NCBI GenBank assembly: GCA_024693065.1
Contig: JAILLP010000017.1
Coordinates: 1-61,178 of the forward strand
DNA from: Paludibacteraceae bacterium
GTDB taxonomy: Bacteria; Bacteroidota; Bacteroidia; Bacteroidales; Paludibacteraceae
Direction: 5' to 3'
Length of the DNA stretch: 61,178 nucleotides
Every line of letters begins with the position of its first letter. Within the stretch, counting starts at the first letter, position 1. This document shows positions 1-6,887 of the stretch, piece after piece. The position numbers were made by a program, and so were the translations under genes. Below the pieces are notes generated by a model. That model worked only from the letters and a program-made list of their open reading frames with translations. It had not been told where the DNA came from and searched no databases.

Positions 1-2
1 CC

Positions 3-557
3 GCCACCACGCTGGCCACATCTTGTTGCCAGTCCATGTTCGCCTACAGCACCAGTCTGACGCAAGCGCCTGAACTGCTTGCCACCGAGCTGGCGGAGGG
101 TTGCTACACCTTCATGTTCAATGGGTGCGAGAGCCTTTCCCACATCAAGGTCCACTTTACTGAATGGATTCCTTGGGACGTGGTTGACGAAACTGATAAT
201 TGGGTCATTGATGTCGCCCCTGCCGGCACATTCGTTTGCCCGAGGGAATTGGCTGTGAAATATGGTGCCAATAGTATCCCGGAGGGCTGGGAGGTGCAGT
301 TCTTCGAGCCGGAGATAGATCCTAACGAAGAGGTCACCAACGGGGAGGACACCGCTTTCTGTGGCATCTCTGTCTGGACGGAAAACGGAACCATCTGCGT
401 GTGCGGGACGGAGGAGACTATTGAGGTGTTCGGCGCCAAAGGTGAATTGATACGTACCTTGCGAGGAAAAGCCTCGGAGACCGTGCGGTTCGCCATGCCT
501 GCGGGTAGAGTCTATATCCTCAGGATCGGCGCACAGCGTGTGAAGGTGTTATTGTGA
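3..557 (+). CDS. C-terminal part of a secreted protein with a T9SS-like sorting tail (5' truncated by window edge)
   Basis: The reading frame is open from the first complete codon at position 3, so the gene starts before the window. The first in-frame Met at 36 is probably internal. The last ~65 residues have the build of Bacteroidales type IX secretion tails: a strand (TICVCG), then IEVFGAKGELIRTL, then a glycine turn (PAGRVYILRIG) and a basic-hydrophobic end (RVKVLL). In known cargo this fold directs export through the outer membrane. The visible upstream ~110 residues match no domain I recognise. A strong hairpin terminator follows 28 bases after the stop. The sorting-tail call is by pattern only. 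Confidence 0.6.
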   Translation, partial: ATTLATSCCQSMFAYSTSLTQAPELLATELAEGCYTFMFNGCESLSHIKVHFTEWIPWDVVDETDNWVIDVAPAGTFVCPRELAVKYGANSIPEGWEVQFFEPEIDPNEEVTNGEDTAFCGISVWTENGTICVCGTEETIEVFGAKGELIRTLRGKASETVRFAMPAGRVYILRIGAQRVKVLL

Positions 558-584
558 GGCTTGTGGTATTGTAGGACTTAAAGG

Positions 585-617
585 AAAGGCAGACAACATT
601 GCGCGTTGTCTGCCTTT
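585..617. terminator. Bidirectional intrinsic terminator between convergent genes
   Basis: A perfect 13-base-pair stem (585-597 with 605-617, AAAGGCAGACAAC and its complement) encloses a 7-base loop. A-rich bases lie on the left flank and T-rich bases on the right. It sits between the stop of the rightward gene (557) and the stop of the leftward AlkD-like gene (619), so it can serve both. Confidence 0.85.
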
Positions 618-618
618 C

Positions 619-1323
619 TTATTTCTTCAGGTACGCCTTCCGCTCCTCTTCCGGGAATTTCTCGATGGCGTATCTCAGGGTGGTCCTTGGCATTGTCTGG
701 TAGCGGGTGGAGAGGTACTCTTTTAGCTTCCCGGCATCCTTCTTCCCCGCCTCCCGTAGGAGCCAGCCCGTCGCTTTCTGTATGAGGTCGTGCGGGTGGT
801 GGAGCAGTATGTCCGCTATTCGGAAGGTGTCGTTGGTCTCCCCGTTACGGATGAACTTCATGGTGCTGACGATGCCGATGCGTTGCTCCCAGATGGTCTT
901 GCCCTTCTCCGCCAGTTCGTAGAGTAGGGTGCGGTCTTTGTCGAGGAGCCACGTGCCGATGATCTCGTAGCAGGTGAGGTCGACGAGGTCCCAGTTGTTG
1001 ATGTGGGCGGTGTGGTCGAGGTAGAAATCCACGCACCTCTTCCGCATGTCGGGGTCGCCCTTCGCATGGCTGAAGATCTGTATGAGTATCAGCAGCGCCG
1101 CTAGGCGGATTTCGTGGTAGGGGGAGGCGACGCACTCCTCCAACTCGTCGAAGCTGGTGCTCTTCCATTGTTGCTTGACGATCTCCCTGGTCGTGGGCAC
1201 TTTAATCCCTAGGAAGAGGTCTCCCTCCCCGTATTGCCCCGGCCCTGTCTTGAAAAAGCGGGAGAGGTGGCGGGCTTGCGCCTCGTCCTTGTGCGCCATC
1301 AGTATCTTCGCTAACTCGCTCAT
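619..1323 (-). CDS. AlkD-family DNA alkylation repair protein
   Basis: The protein has 234 residues, typical for the AlkD/AlkC family of HEAT-like-repeat DNA glycosylases, which remove positively charged alkylated bases such as 3- or 7-methylpurines without flipping the base. Recognisable family blocks are GIKVPTTREIVKQ near the N-terminus, the helix pair around EIRLAALLILIQIF, the block NNWDLVDLTCYEIIG (the family's Trp-Asp region) and WLLREAGK near the C-terminus. Its start lies 18 bases downstream of the stop of a secreted protein of unknown function on the same strand, so the two are probably cotranscribed. A second, more distant AlkD-like gene lies at 11918. Family assignment is firm; substrate range is not. 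Confidence 0.9.
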   Translation of the reverse strand: MSELAKILMAHKDEAQARHLSRFFKTGPGQYGEGDLFLGIKVPTTREIVKQQWKSTSFDELEECVASPYHEIRLAALLILIQIFSHAKGDPDMRKRCVDFYLDHTAHINNWDLVDLTCYEIIGTWLLDKDRTLLYELAEKGKTIWEQRIGIVSTMKFIRNGETNDTFRIADILLHHPHDLIQKATGWLLREAGKKDAGKLKEYLSTRYQTMPRTTLRYAIEKFPEEERKAYLKK

Positions 1324-1341
1324 ATGCGCTGCGGGTCGTGT

Positions 1342-2451
1342 TTATTGGTTCTCCTTGAAGAATTCCTGCATCTTCTGGCACAGGACGTCCATCTTCCCTT
1401 TATTCCCCTTGGCGTAGTAGATTTTTGTGAACTCCTCGTGGAACTCGATGAACGTCAGCTTGCCGCATTTCTTGTTCTTGCTGTTGTAGCTGCAAAGACG
1501 GTTCTCCAGCTCGATTTGGTAAAGTTCGTTGCCCCCTTTCTCCTTGCAGTAGGCCAAGTATAGGGAGGAGCAGAGGAAGTCCCTGAAACATTCATCCTTC
1601 TTGCCCGATCCTTTCAGGAAATGGTCGATGAAGGGTTGGCAGAGGGATTGGAAGAACGGGTGCTCACATTTGGCGTTCGCGTGGCAGCTCCAGCTGTCGT
1701 ATACCATGCCGCATCCGGTCTGGAATAGCGTGCTCGATTTCTTTTTGTTTTCGTAGGTGCGGATGGTGTGCCGGAAGTCGAATGGAGAGACTTTGGCGGT
1801 GATATACGCATATGGTTTCTTCGTCTTGTTGTTCAGCCAGGTGAATTGCTCGTTGATGACCTGGTCCACCCAAGTGAGGTAGGAGGTGATGAGCGGAGAG
1901 AGTTCCGCTATGTTGTTGTCGTAGCGGATGACGCTGGCGAACTCTTCCAGCATGGGCAAGGCGACTTTCATGAGGGAGTCCCCTTTGTGGCTGACGCCTG
2001 TGTATCGGGGGTCCTTCTCGATGTGCCCTGATTTGTAGCGGTAGAAGTAGGAGGCGGCGCTCAGTTCGCTCAAGTCATCCTCCACCGTGTTCAGCCATTC
2101 CACGAGCTTGTAGCTGGTGTATTTGGCGGTGTTGATGGTGCCGATCGTGGAATTGTATAGGTTGGAGAAGTCCCAAGGGGAGGTGAAGTTCAGTGCGTCG
2201 TTGCTTCCCTTGACGTTCTTCTTTTGGCTCTCGTTTTGGTAGGTGCGGATGGAGTTCGCCAACAGGAGGAATCCGTTCACGTTCGAGAATTCGACGTTGG
2301 AATAGTTGCTTTTGAAGAATTCGTCCTCGCGCCAATATTTGTTCGTCTCGTTCGTTTTGCCTTGCGCCATTATGCCTTGGCATCCGATGACCACTAACGC
2401 CGCAACGAGAAATGCCTTTTTCACCCTTGATGTTTGTTTGACTCTATTCAT
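1342..2451 (-). CDS. Secreted protein of unknown function, cysteine-containing C-terminal half
   Basis: I do not recognise this 369-residue protein. It begins with a basic stretch and a hydrophobic segment (AFLVAALVVIG) ending in a plausible signal peptidase I site around IMAQ-GK, so it is likely periplasmic or outer-membrane associated. The mature part is rich in aromatic and charged residues and looks largely helical. Cysteines cluster in the second half (GCGMVYDSWSC, then several more up to residue ~355), suggesting disulfides or a metal site. It is the first gene of a leftward pair with the AlkD-like gene. Nothing in the sequence links it functionally to DNA repair, so the pairing may be only transcriptional. 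Confidence 0.75.
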   Translation of the reverse strand: MNRVKQTSRVKKAFLVAALVVIGCQGIMAQGKTNETNKYWREDEFFKSNYSNVEFSNVNGFLLLANSIRTYQNESQKKNVKGSNDALNFTSPWDFSNLYNSTIGTINTAKYTSYKLVEWLNTVEDDLSELSAASYFYRYKSGHIEKDPRYTGVSHKGDSLMKVALPMLEEFASVIRYDNNIAELSPLITSYLTWVDQVINEQFTWLNNKTKKPYAYITAKVSPFDFRHTIRTYENKKKSSTLFQTGCGMVYDSWSCHANAKCEHPFFQSLCQPFIDHFLKGSGKKDECFRDFLCSSLYLAYCKEKGGNELYQIELENRLCSYNSKNKKCGKLTFIEFHEEFTKIYYAKGNKGKMDVLCQKMQEFFKENQ

Positions 2452-2632
2452 GATATTGGACTCTTATTTGTTTGTGAAATATACTATACGCTTACTTTCA
2501 AGATGCAATATTCGCTATTTTTATCGATTTTTCCAACTCCATTTGCTTGTTTTGCCATATTGATTGATATTTTTATATGAATCTTAATAAAAATATATTC
2601 CGCGAAAAAATAAAATAAAAAAGGCTTTTCGT

Positions 2633-2663
2633 TTTGTCAAGTGAGAAAACGGACTTATCTTTG
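2633..2663 (+). promoter_or_regulatory. Canonical Bacteroidetes promoter (TTTG-N19-TATCTTTG)
   Basis: TTTG at 2633-2636 and TATCTTTG at 2656-2663 are separated by 19 bases, an exact match to the Bacteroidetes primary sigma consensus. Transcription should begin near 2670. This is about 178 bases before kdsB, and a hairpin plus T-run comes first (see 2706-2745). The promoter therefore seems to serve a short transcript or an attenuated leader. Confidence 0.75.
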
Positions 2664-2669
2664 TGTCGC

Positions 2670-2745
2670 AAACAAAACAGGTAGATTTTTTCATAGTTAA
2701 GGTGGGTGTGCAGAAGTCGGGAGATTTTTGCACACTATTTTTTTT
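2670..2745 (+). ncRNA. Candidate small RNA or attenuated leader
   Basis: A perfect promoter is followed within ~76 bases by an intrinsic terminator, with no credible open frame between them. The predicted transcript would run from about 2670 to the T-run at 2738-2745. It matches no RNA family I recognise; it is too short for SRP RNA, 6S or tmRNA. The alternative is a 5' leader of kdsB whose read-through is regulated, although kdsB has its own better-placed promoter box at 2820. Confidence 0.35.
2706..2745 (+). terminator. Intrinsic terminator upstream of kdsB
   Basis: GTGTGCA (2706-2712) pairs with TGCACAC (2729-2735), leaving a 16-base loop. It is followed by TA and eight T residues (2738-2745). 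It lies downstream of the promoter at 2633-2663 and upstream of the promoter box at 2820. Confidence 0.6.
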
Positions 2746-2819
2746 GCACAGTTGTCTATGAAAACGCCTTCTTTCCCTTTATTTTTTTTCTAATTTTTCT
2801 TACTCTCTATCATTATTGT

Positions 2820-2827
2820 TACCTTTG
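2820..2827 (+). promoter_or_regulatory. Promoter -7 box for kdsB
   Basis: TACCTTTG fits TAnnTTTG exactly. The upstream element is the near match TTTC at 2796-2799, 20 bases away. Initiation would fall near 2834, giving kdsB a short leader of about 14 bases. Confidence 0.5.
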
Positions 2828-2847
2828 CTCATCTTAATGAAGATGTT

Positions 2848-3627
2848 ATGGACAAGTGTGATTTTATAGGGATAATCCCTGCCAGATATGCCTCCACCCG
2901 TTTCCCGGGCAAGCCCTTGGTGGAGATTGGCGGGAAGAGTATGATCCAACGTGTGTATGAGCAGGTCTCCAAGGTGCTGGACTGCGTCTATGTGGCGACG
3001 GACGACACCCGTATCTCCGAGGCGGTCACCGCTTTCGGCGGCAAGGTGATGATGACCTCCGACCAGCACAAGAGCGGTACGGACCGTTGCTTCGAGGCTT
3101 ATGTTAAGTCGGGGACGGGTAGGAGAGTGATCGTGAATATCCAAGGCGATGAACCCTTCATCCAACCGAAGCAGATAGAGCGTCTGTGCGCTTGCTTCGA
3201 TGACCCGGAAACGCAGCTGGCTACGCTCGTCAAGCCCTTCAAGGCGGAGGATGGCGTCGAGGCGCTGTTCAACCCTAACACCCCGAAGGTGGTGCTGAAC
3301 AAGAACAGCGAGGCGATCTATTTCAGCCGCTCGGTCATCCCGTACAAGCGTGGGGCGGAGGAGAAGGAGTGGCTCTCCCGCCATCAGTATTACAAGCATA
3401 TCGGACTCTACGCTTACCGTAACGATGTGTTGGCCGAGATCACGAAGCTGCCTCAGTCTTCGCTGGAGCTGGCGGAGTCGCTGGAGCAGTTGCGCTGGAT
3501 CGAGAACGGCTACAAGATCAAGGTGGGCATCACCGAGATGGAGACCATAGGCATCGACACGCCTGACGATCTGTTGCGCGCGGAGCAGTTCCTCCGTAGC
3601 CGTGAACAACAGGGCGAGTCGTTTTGA
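2848..3627 (+). CDS. kdsB: 3-deoxy-manno-octulosonate cytidylyltransferase
   Basis: The 259-residue protein activates Kdo as CMP-Kdo (CTP + Kdo giving CMP-Kdo + PPi) for attachment to lipid A in LPS inner-core synthesis; it is cytosolic. Family signatures are all present: IIPARYASTRFPGKPL at the nucleotide-binding N-terminus, VYVATDDTRI, MTSDQHKSGTDR, the VNIQGDEPF block with the metal-binding Asp, YFSRSVIPY, YKHIGLYAYR and a C-terminal GIDTPDDL. Length is normal for KdsB. The start is preceded by an A/T-rich leader as usual in Bacteroidetes. It is followed after 74 bases by an M16-like gene on the same strand, probably cotranscribed. Confidence 0.97.
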   Translation: MDKCDFIGIIPARYASTRFPGKPLVEIGGKSMIQRVYEQVSKVLDCVYVATDDTRISEAVTAFGGKVMMTSDQHKSGTDRCFEAYVKSGTGRRVIVNIQGDEPFIQPKQIERLCACFDDPETQLATLVKPFKAEDGVEALFNPNTPKVVLNKNSEAIYFSRSVIPYKRGAEEKEWLSRHQYYKHIGLYAYRNDVLAEITKLPQSSLELAESLEQLRWIENGYKIKVGITEMETIGIDTPDDLLRAEQFLRSREQQGESF

Positions 3628-3701
3628 TTGGTTGTTTTGAATGGATATAAAAAATAGGGTTGAGATGGATTGTTGGAACCCTCATAAATTTGTGAAGGCA
3701 T

Positions 3702-4988
3702 ATGGATCGTAGTGTTTGCCCTGAAATGGGTCGTGTCACGGGTGTTTCTTTCCCCAAGGCCTCGCTTGCCCGCTTGCGGAACGGGGCGAGGTTGCATGAA
3801 CTGCCGTTCGGTGACGGGGATATCGTCCGTGTGGATTGCGTATTCAAGGCGGGCGCGTTCTTCCAGCCTCAGTTGCTGGTGGCGAGTTTCGCGGGACAGA
3901 TGATGCGGGAGGGAACCCGTACCCATTCGTCGTCCGAAATAGCGGAGGCCTTGGACTCGCATGGCGCATCGCTCGCCATCAATGTATCGTACGAGTCGGC
4001 CTGCGTCACGTTGTATGCGTTGACGAGGCATCTGGAGCCTATGTTGAGGCTGTTGACGGAGATCGTCACGGAGCCCGCATATCCCGAGAAGGAGTTCACG
4101 ACATACCTGAACAAGCGCAAACAGCAGTTCCTGATACAGAACGAGCGGGTTTCGACGCTCGCCTCCCGCAACCTGAACGCGGCGCTGTTCGGTCCGAAAA
4201 GCCTTTACGGTTCGGCGGGCGAGTTGGAGGATTTCGACCGCTTGGACGTGGATATGCTCAAGCGTTTCCATCAGGCTAATTATACCTTCGGTGATTGTGA
4301 GGTCATCGTCTCCGGTAAGGTGGACGACAAGGTGCGCGGCCTGATCGACGCAACCCTCGGAACGGTTCCCGAGAACACACATGACAGACCGGCGACCTCC
4401 ATTTACGTGAGTGACGAACTGAATGCCTCCTACCGCTTTGCCGAGAAGGCGGATAGCGTACAGTCCGCTATCCTCATGGGGAGCATCTGCATGTCGGCGA
4501 AAGGCCCTGACTACCATGCGTTCTCGGTCCTCAATACGGTTCTGGGAGGTTATTTCGGCAGTAGGCTGATGTCGAACGTGCGGGAGGAGAAGGGCTTCAC
4601 CTATGGCATCGGTTCGTATGTCTGGTCGCTCCCCGAGATGGGACGATTCACTATCTCCACGCAGACGGCCACCGAGTTTGTGGAGCCTGCGATCGGGGAG
4701 ATCAGGAAAGAGATGAACCGTCTGTGCGAGTCGCTGATACCTGCGGACGAGCTGGATTCGGTCCGCAGTTACATGCTGGGGGAGAACGCCAGGGTTCTGG
4801 ACGGTTCCTTCTCCTTCGTGGACGCCTACCTCTCCTTCTTGTCGCAAGGGGTGGACGGCACTGATTTTTACAGGAAGAGTGAGGAAACCATATTGTCCGT
4901 CACGGCGGACGAACTTATCGGCTTGGCGCGGAAGTACTTCGACATGGAACGCTTCTGCATCTCTGTGGCCGGCCAAAAAACGAAGTGA
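3702..4988 (+). CDS. M16 peptidase-family protein lacking the zinc site
   Basis: The 428-residue protein has the M16B (processing-protease/pitrilysin) two-domain layout: an N-terminal half starting LRNGARLHELP, and a C-terminal half with the conserved block NVREEKGFTYGIGSYVW. The catalytic HxxEH motif should sit around residues 60-70, where active members read HFLEH. Here the aligned stretch is VASFAGQMMREGT, so both zinc histidines and the glutamate are missing. By analogy with non-catalytic M16 subunits it may work as a partner or scaffold, or bind peptides. No active M16 partner is adjacent; the active one at 49036 is a different subtype. Its stop overlaps the start of the AlaX-like gene. 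Confidence 0.85.
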   Translation: MDRSVCPEMGRVTGVSFPKASLARLRNGARLHELPFGDGDIVRVDCVFKAGAFFQPQLLVASFAGQMMREGTRTHSSSEIAEALDSHGASLAINVSYESACVTLYALTRHLEPMLRLLTEIVTEPAYPEKEFTTYLNKRKQQFLIQNERVSTLASRNLNAALFGPKSLYGSAGELEDFDRLDVDMLKRFHQANYTFGDCEVIVSGKVDDKVRGLIDATLGTVPENTHDRPATSIYVSDELNASYRFAEKADSVQSAILMGSICMSAKGPDYHAFSVLNTVLGGYFGSRLMSNVREEKGFTYGIGSYVWSLPEMGRFTISTQTATEFVEPAIGEIRKEMNRLCESLIPADELDSVRSYMLGENARVLDGSFSFVDAYLSFLSQGVDGTDFYRKSEETILSVTADELIGLARKYFDMERFCISVAGQKTK

Positions 4989-5452
4989 TGGAAGCGACGG
5001 AACAGGCAAGTCTGAAATTTAGGGATCAAGGGATTGCGCCTTCGCATACGGCGGAGCATCTGCTCAATCAGACCATGGTGCGGATGTTCGGGTGCGGCAG
5101 GGCGGTCTCCGCTCATGTGGAACGCAAGAAATCGAAGTGCGATTACCTCCTGCCGTCGGACCTGACGGAGCAGCAGGTGGCGGAGCTGGAGCGGCGCATG
5201 AACGAGGTCATCGGCCAGCATCTGCAGGTCTATTGCGAATATATGCCCAAGGAGGAGGCGGAGCGGCAGTTCGATCTCTCCAAGCTCCCGGAGCATGCGG
5301 ACGGTGACCTGCGCATTGTCCGTATAGGCACGTACGATGCGTGTCCGTGCGTGGGCGCCCATGTCGAGAACACAAGCGAATTGGGCCGTTTCAAGGTGCT
5401 TTCCTCTTCGTACGAGGGAGGTGTATGCAGGATCCGTTGGAGGCTGGAATGA
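4988..5452 (+). CDS. AlaX-like tRNA-editing (second additional domain) protein
   Basis: A free-standing editing domain of ~154 residues related to the SAD domain of alanyl/threonyl-tRNA synthetases. Family members hydrolyse mischarged tRNA in trans (for AlaX, Ser-tRNA(Ala) or Gly-tRNA(Ala)). The zinc ligands are visible: HTAEHLL (HxxxH) near the N-terminus and CPCVGAHV (CxxxH) near residue 120. It is short, lacking the glycine-rich N-terminal domain of longer AlaX proteins, so the exact tRNA target is uncertain. I place the start at the ATG overlapping the previous stop as TGATG; a GTG one codon earlier is possible. Translational coupling to the M16-like gene is likely. Confidence 0.85.
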   Translation: MEATEQASLKFRDQGIAPSHTAEHLLNQTMVRMFGCGRAVSAHVERKKSKCDYLLPSDLTEQQVAELERRMNEVIGQHLQVYCEYMPKEEAERQFDLSKLPEHADGDLRIVRIGTYDACPCVGAHVENTSELGRFKVLSSSYEGGVCRIRWRLE

Positions 5453-5493
5453 GCAACCGACGAGGAGGTCCCGAACCATTTCTTCGGATAGTG

Positions 5494-5525
5494 TTTGTGG
5501 TTTCTTGTGAAATATTATATATTCG
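5494..5525 (+). promoter_or_regulatory. Promoter of the RRE/ATP-grasp/decarboxylase/UT-M23 operon
   Basis: TTTG at 5494-5497, a 20-base spacer and TATATTCG at 5518-5525 (one mismatch to TAnnTTTG) give a good Bacteroidetes promoter. Initiation near 5532 leaves a ~72-base leader before the PqqD-like gene. The same TATATTCG variant is used upstream of the ketosynthase operon at 36530. Confidence 0.6.
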
Positions 5526-5603
5526 TTGAAAATAATAGTTCGTTATGCGGCTTTATATATACTTTAGTTTTCATAGTATTCTTTGTAGTATTCTCAGATT
5601 AGT

Positions 5604-5846
5604 ATGAACTTAGTTTCTGGAATGATAGTAAATGATTCTGGGTATGTGTTCAATTCCATGACGGGTGAGAGCTTCTCCATAAACCAGACGGCGAGGTTGG
5701 TTTTAACCTTGCTAGGGGAGGGATGCTCCAAAACGGATATATATAACCGCCTCTTGTCGGAGTATGATGTGGAGGCTTCCTCTTTGGAGGCTGACGTGGA
5801 TGATTTCTTTTATTTGTTGAGGAAATATAGAATCTTAGTGGACTGA
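5604..5846 (+). CDS. PqqD-like protein (RiPP recognition element)
   Basis: The small protein (80 residues) has the PqqD layout: a beta hairpin (GMIVNDSGYVFNSMTGESFSI), the helix NQTARLVLTLLGEG, then winged-helix-like helices (DIYNRLLSEYDV, DVDDFFYLLRKYRI). PqqD-type domains bind leader peptides of ribosomally made natural products and present them to modifying enzymes. No radical SAM enzyme or short precursor gene is nearby; the partners here are an ATP-grasp ligase and a decarboxylase with a leader-like N-terminus. Its stop overlaps the next start as TGATG, so the two are translationally coupled. First gene of a four-gene operon. Confidence 0.85.
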   Translation: MNLVSGMIVNDSGYVFNSMTGESFSINQTARLVLTLLGEGCSKTDIYNRLLSEYDVEASSLEADVDDFFYLLRKYRILVD

Positions 5847-6886
5847 TGAGAAACTTGGTGGTGGCGATAAGTGGAATGAATGCGACGGACAACCCGGGGC
5901 CGGGGGTCGGGGTCGCCAGAAGCCTGAGACAGTCTGGTTTCGCCGATTTCCGTGTCGTGGGCTTTTGCTACGGTTCGTTGGAGCCGGGCGCCTACATGCA
6001 GGACATCACGGACGTGTCGTATCTGCTGCCTTTCCCTAGCGAGGGTATGGTGACATTCCTGGATAGGCTGCGTTACATCCATGAACGGGAACATATAGAC
6101 ATCATCATCCCGAACCTGGACGCCGAACTGTTCATCTACATCAAGATCAAGGATAAACTGGAGGAGATGGGTATCCGCCTCTGCTTGCCCACTATCGAGC
6201 AGTTCGACTCCAGACAGAAATACCGCTTGCCGGACTTCGGGGAGAAGATGGGCTTCAGTGTTCCGAAGAGCTTCCGGTGCAATACGGTGGAGGACCTCCT
6301 CTCGGCGGAGAACGAGTTGCGGTACCCCATCATGATGAAGGGCAACTTCTATGAGGCCTATTATGCGGGTTACAGGGAACAGGCGGTCACCTATTTCTGG
6401 AACCTTTTGGCCAAATGGGGAGCTCCGGTCATCGCCCAACAATACATCTCCGGTGGAGAGTTCAATGTCGTGGGCGTGGGGGACGGAAAGGGCAACCTCA
6501 TCTCTTGCGTGCCGATGCATAAGCAGTTCATCACCGACAAGGGAAAGGCTTGGGCGGGGGTCACCATCAAGGACGACCAGCTGATGGATTCGGCCCGCCG
6601 CTTCGTCGAGACCACCCGTTGGATGGGCGCTTTTGAACTGGAACTATTGAGGGGGGACGATGGTGTCCTCTATCTTATCGAGATAAACCCTAGGATGCCG
6701 GCTTGGGTCTATTTGGCCACTGCGGCAGGGGAGAACATACCGGAACAGATCGTCCAATTGGCTTTGGGGGAGACGCCTAGCCAGTTTGACCATTACGATG
6801 TGGGGAAGATGTTCATCCGTTATTCCTGGGACATGGTGGTTAACCAATCTGAGTTCGGACAGTTCTCAGTGAAAGGAGAGAAGTGA
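5846..6886 (+). CDS. ATP-grasp ligase
   Basis: A 346-residue ATP-grasp enzyme; the family joins a carboxylate, via an acyl-phosphate, to an amine or thiol with ATP hydrolysis. The N-terminal pre-ATP-grasp part contains a glycine-rich stretch (GPGVGVARSLR) and IIPNLDAELFIY. The ATP-binding lysine region is YPIMMKGNFYEAYYAG, followed by PVIAQQYISGGEFNVVG. The metal-binding end is LYLIEINPRMPAW, with the ExN signature. The architecture resembles carbamoyl-phosphate-synthase-like ATP-grasps. Substrates cannot be read from sequence. It sits between the PqqD-like gene (1-base overlap) and the decarboxylase (1-base gap), which argues for one pathway. Confidence 0.9.
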   Translation: MRNLVVAISGMNATDNPGPGVGVARSLRQSGFADFRVVGFCYGSLEPGAYMQDITDVSYLLPFPSEGMVTFLDRLRYIHEREHIDIIIPNLDAELFIYIKIKDKLEEMGIRLCLPTIEQFDSRQKYRLPDFGEKMGFSVPKSFRCNTVEDLLSAENELRYPIMMKGNFYEAYYAGYREQAVTYFWNLLAKWGAPVIAQQYISGGEFNVVGVGDGKGNLISCVPMHKQFITDKGKAWAGVTIKDDQLMDSARRFVETTRWMGAFELELLRGDDGVLYLIEINPRMPAWVYLATAAGENIPEQIVQLALGETPSQFDHYDVGKMFIRYSWDMVVNQSEFGQFSVKGEK

Positions 6887-6887
6887 T

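Noticed and set aside
3510-5009. A 499-codon open frame on the minus strand
   Set aside because: It lies antisense to the 3' end of kdsB, the M16-like gene and the start of the AlaX-like gene, all strongly supported by motifs. It is Arg/His/Leu-rich as expected of shadow frames in GC-rich third-position genes.
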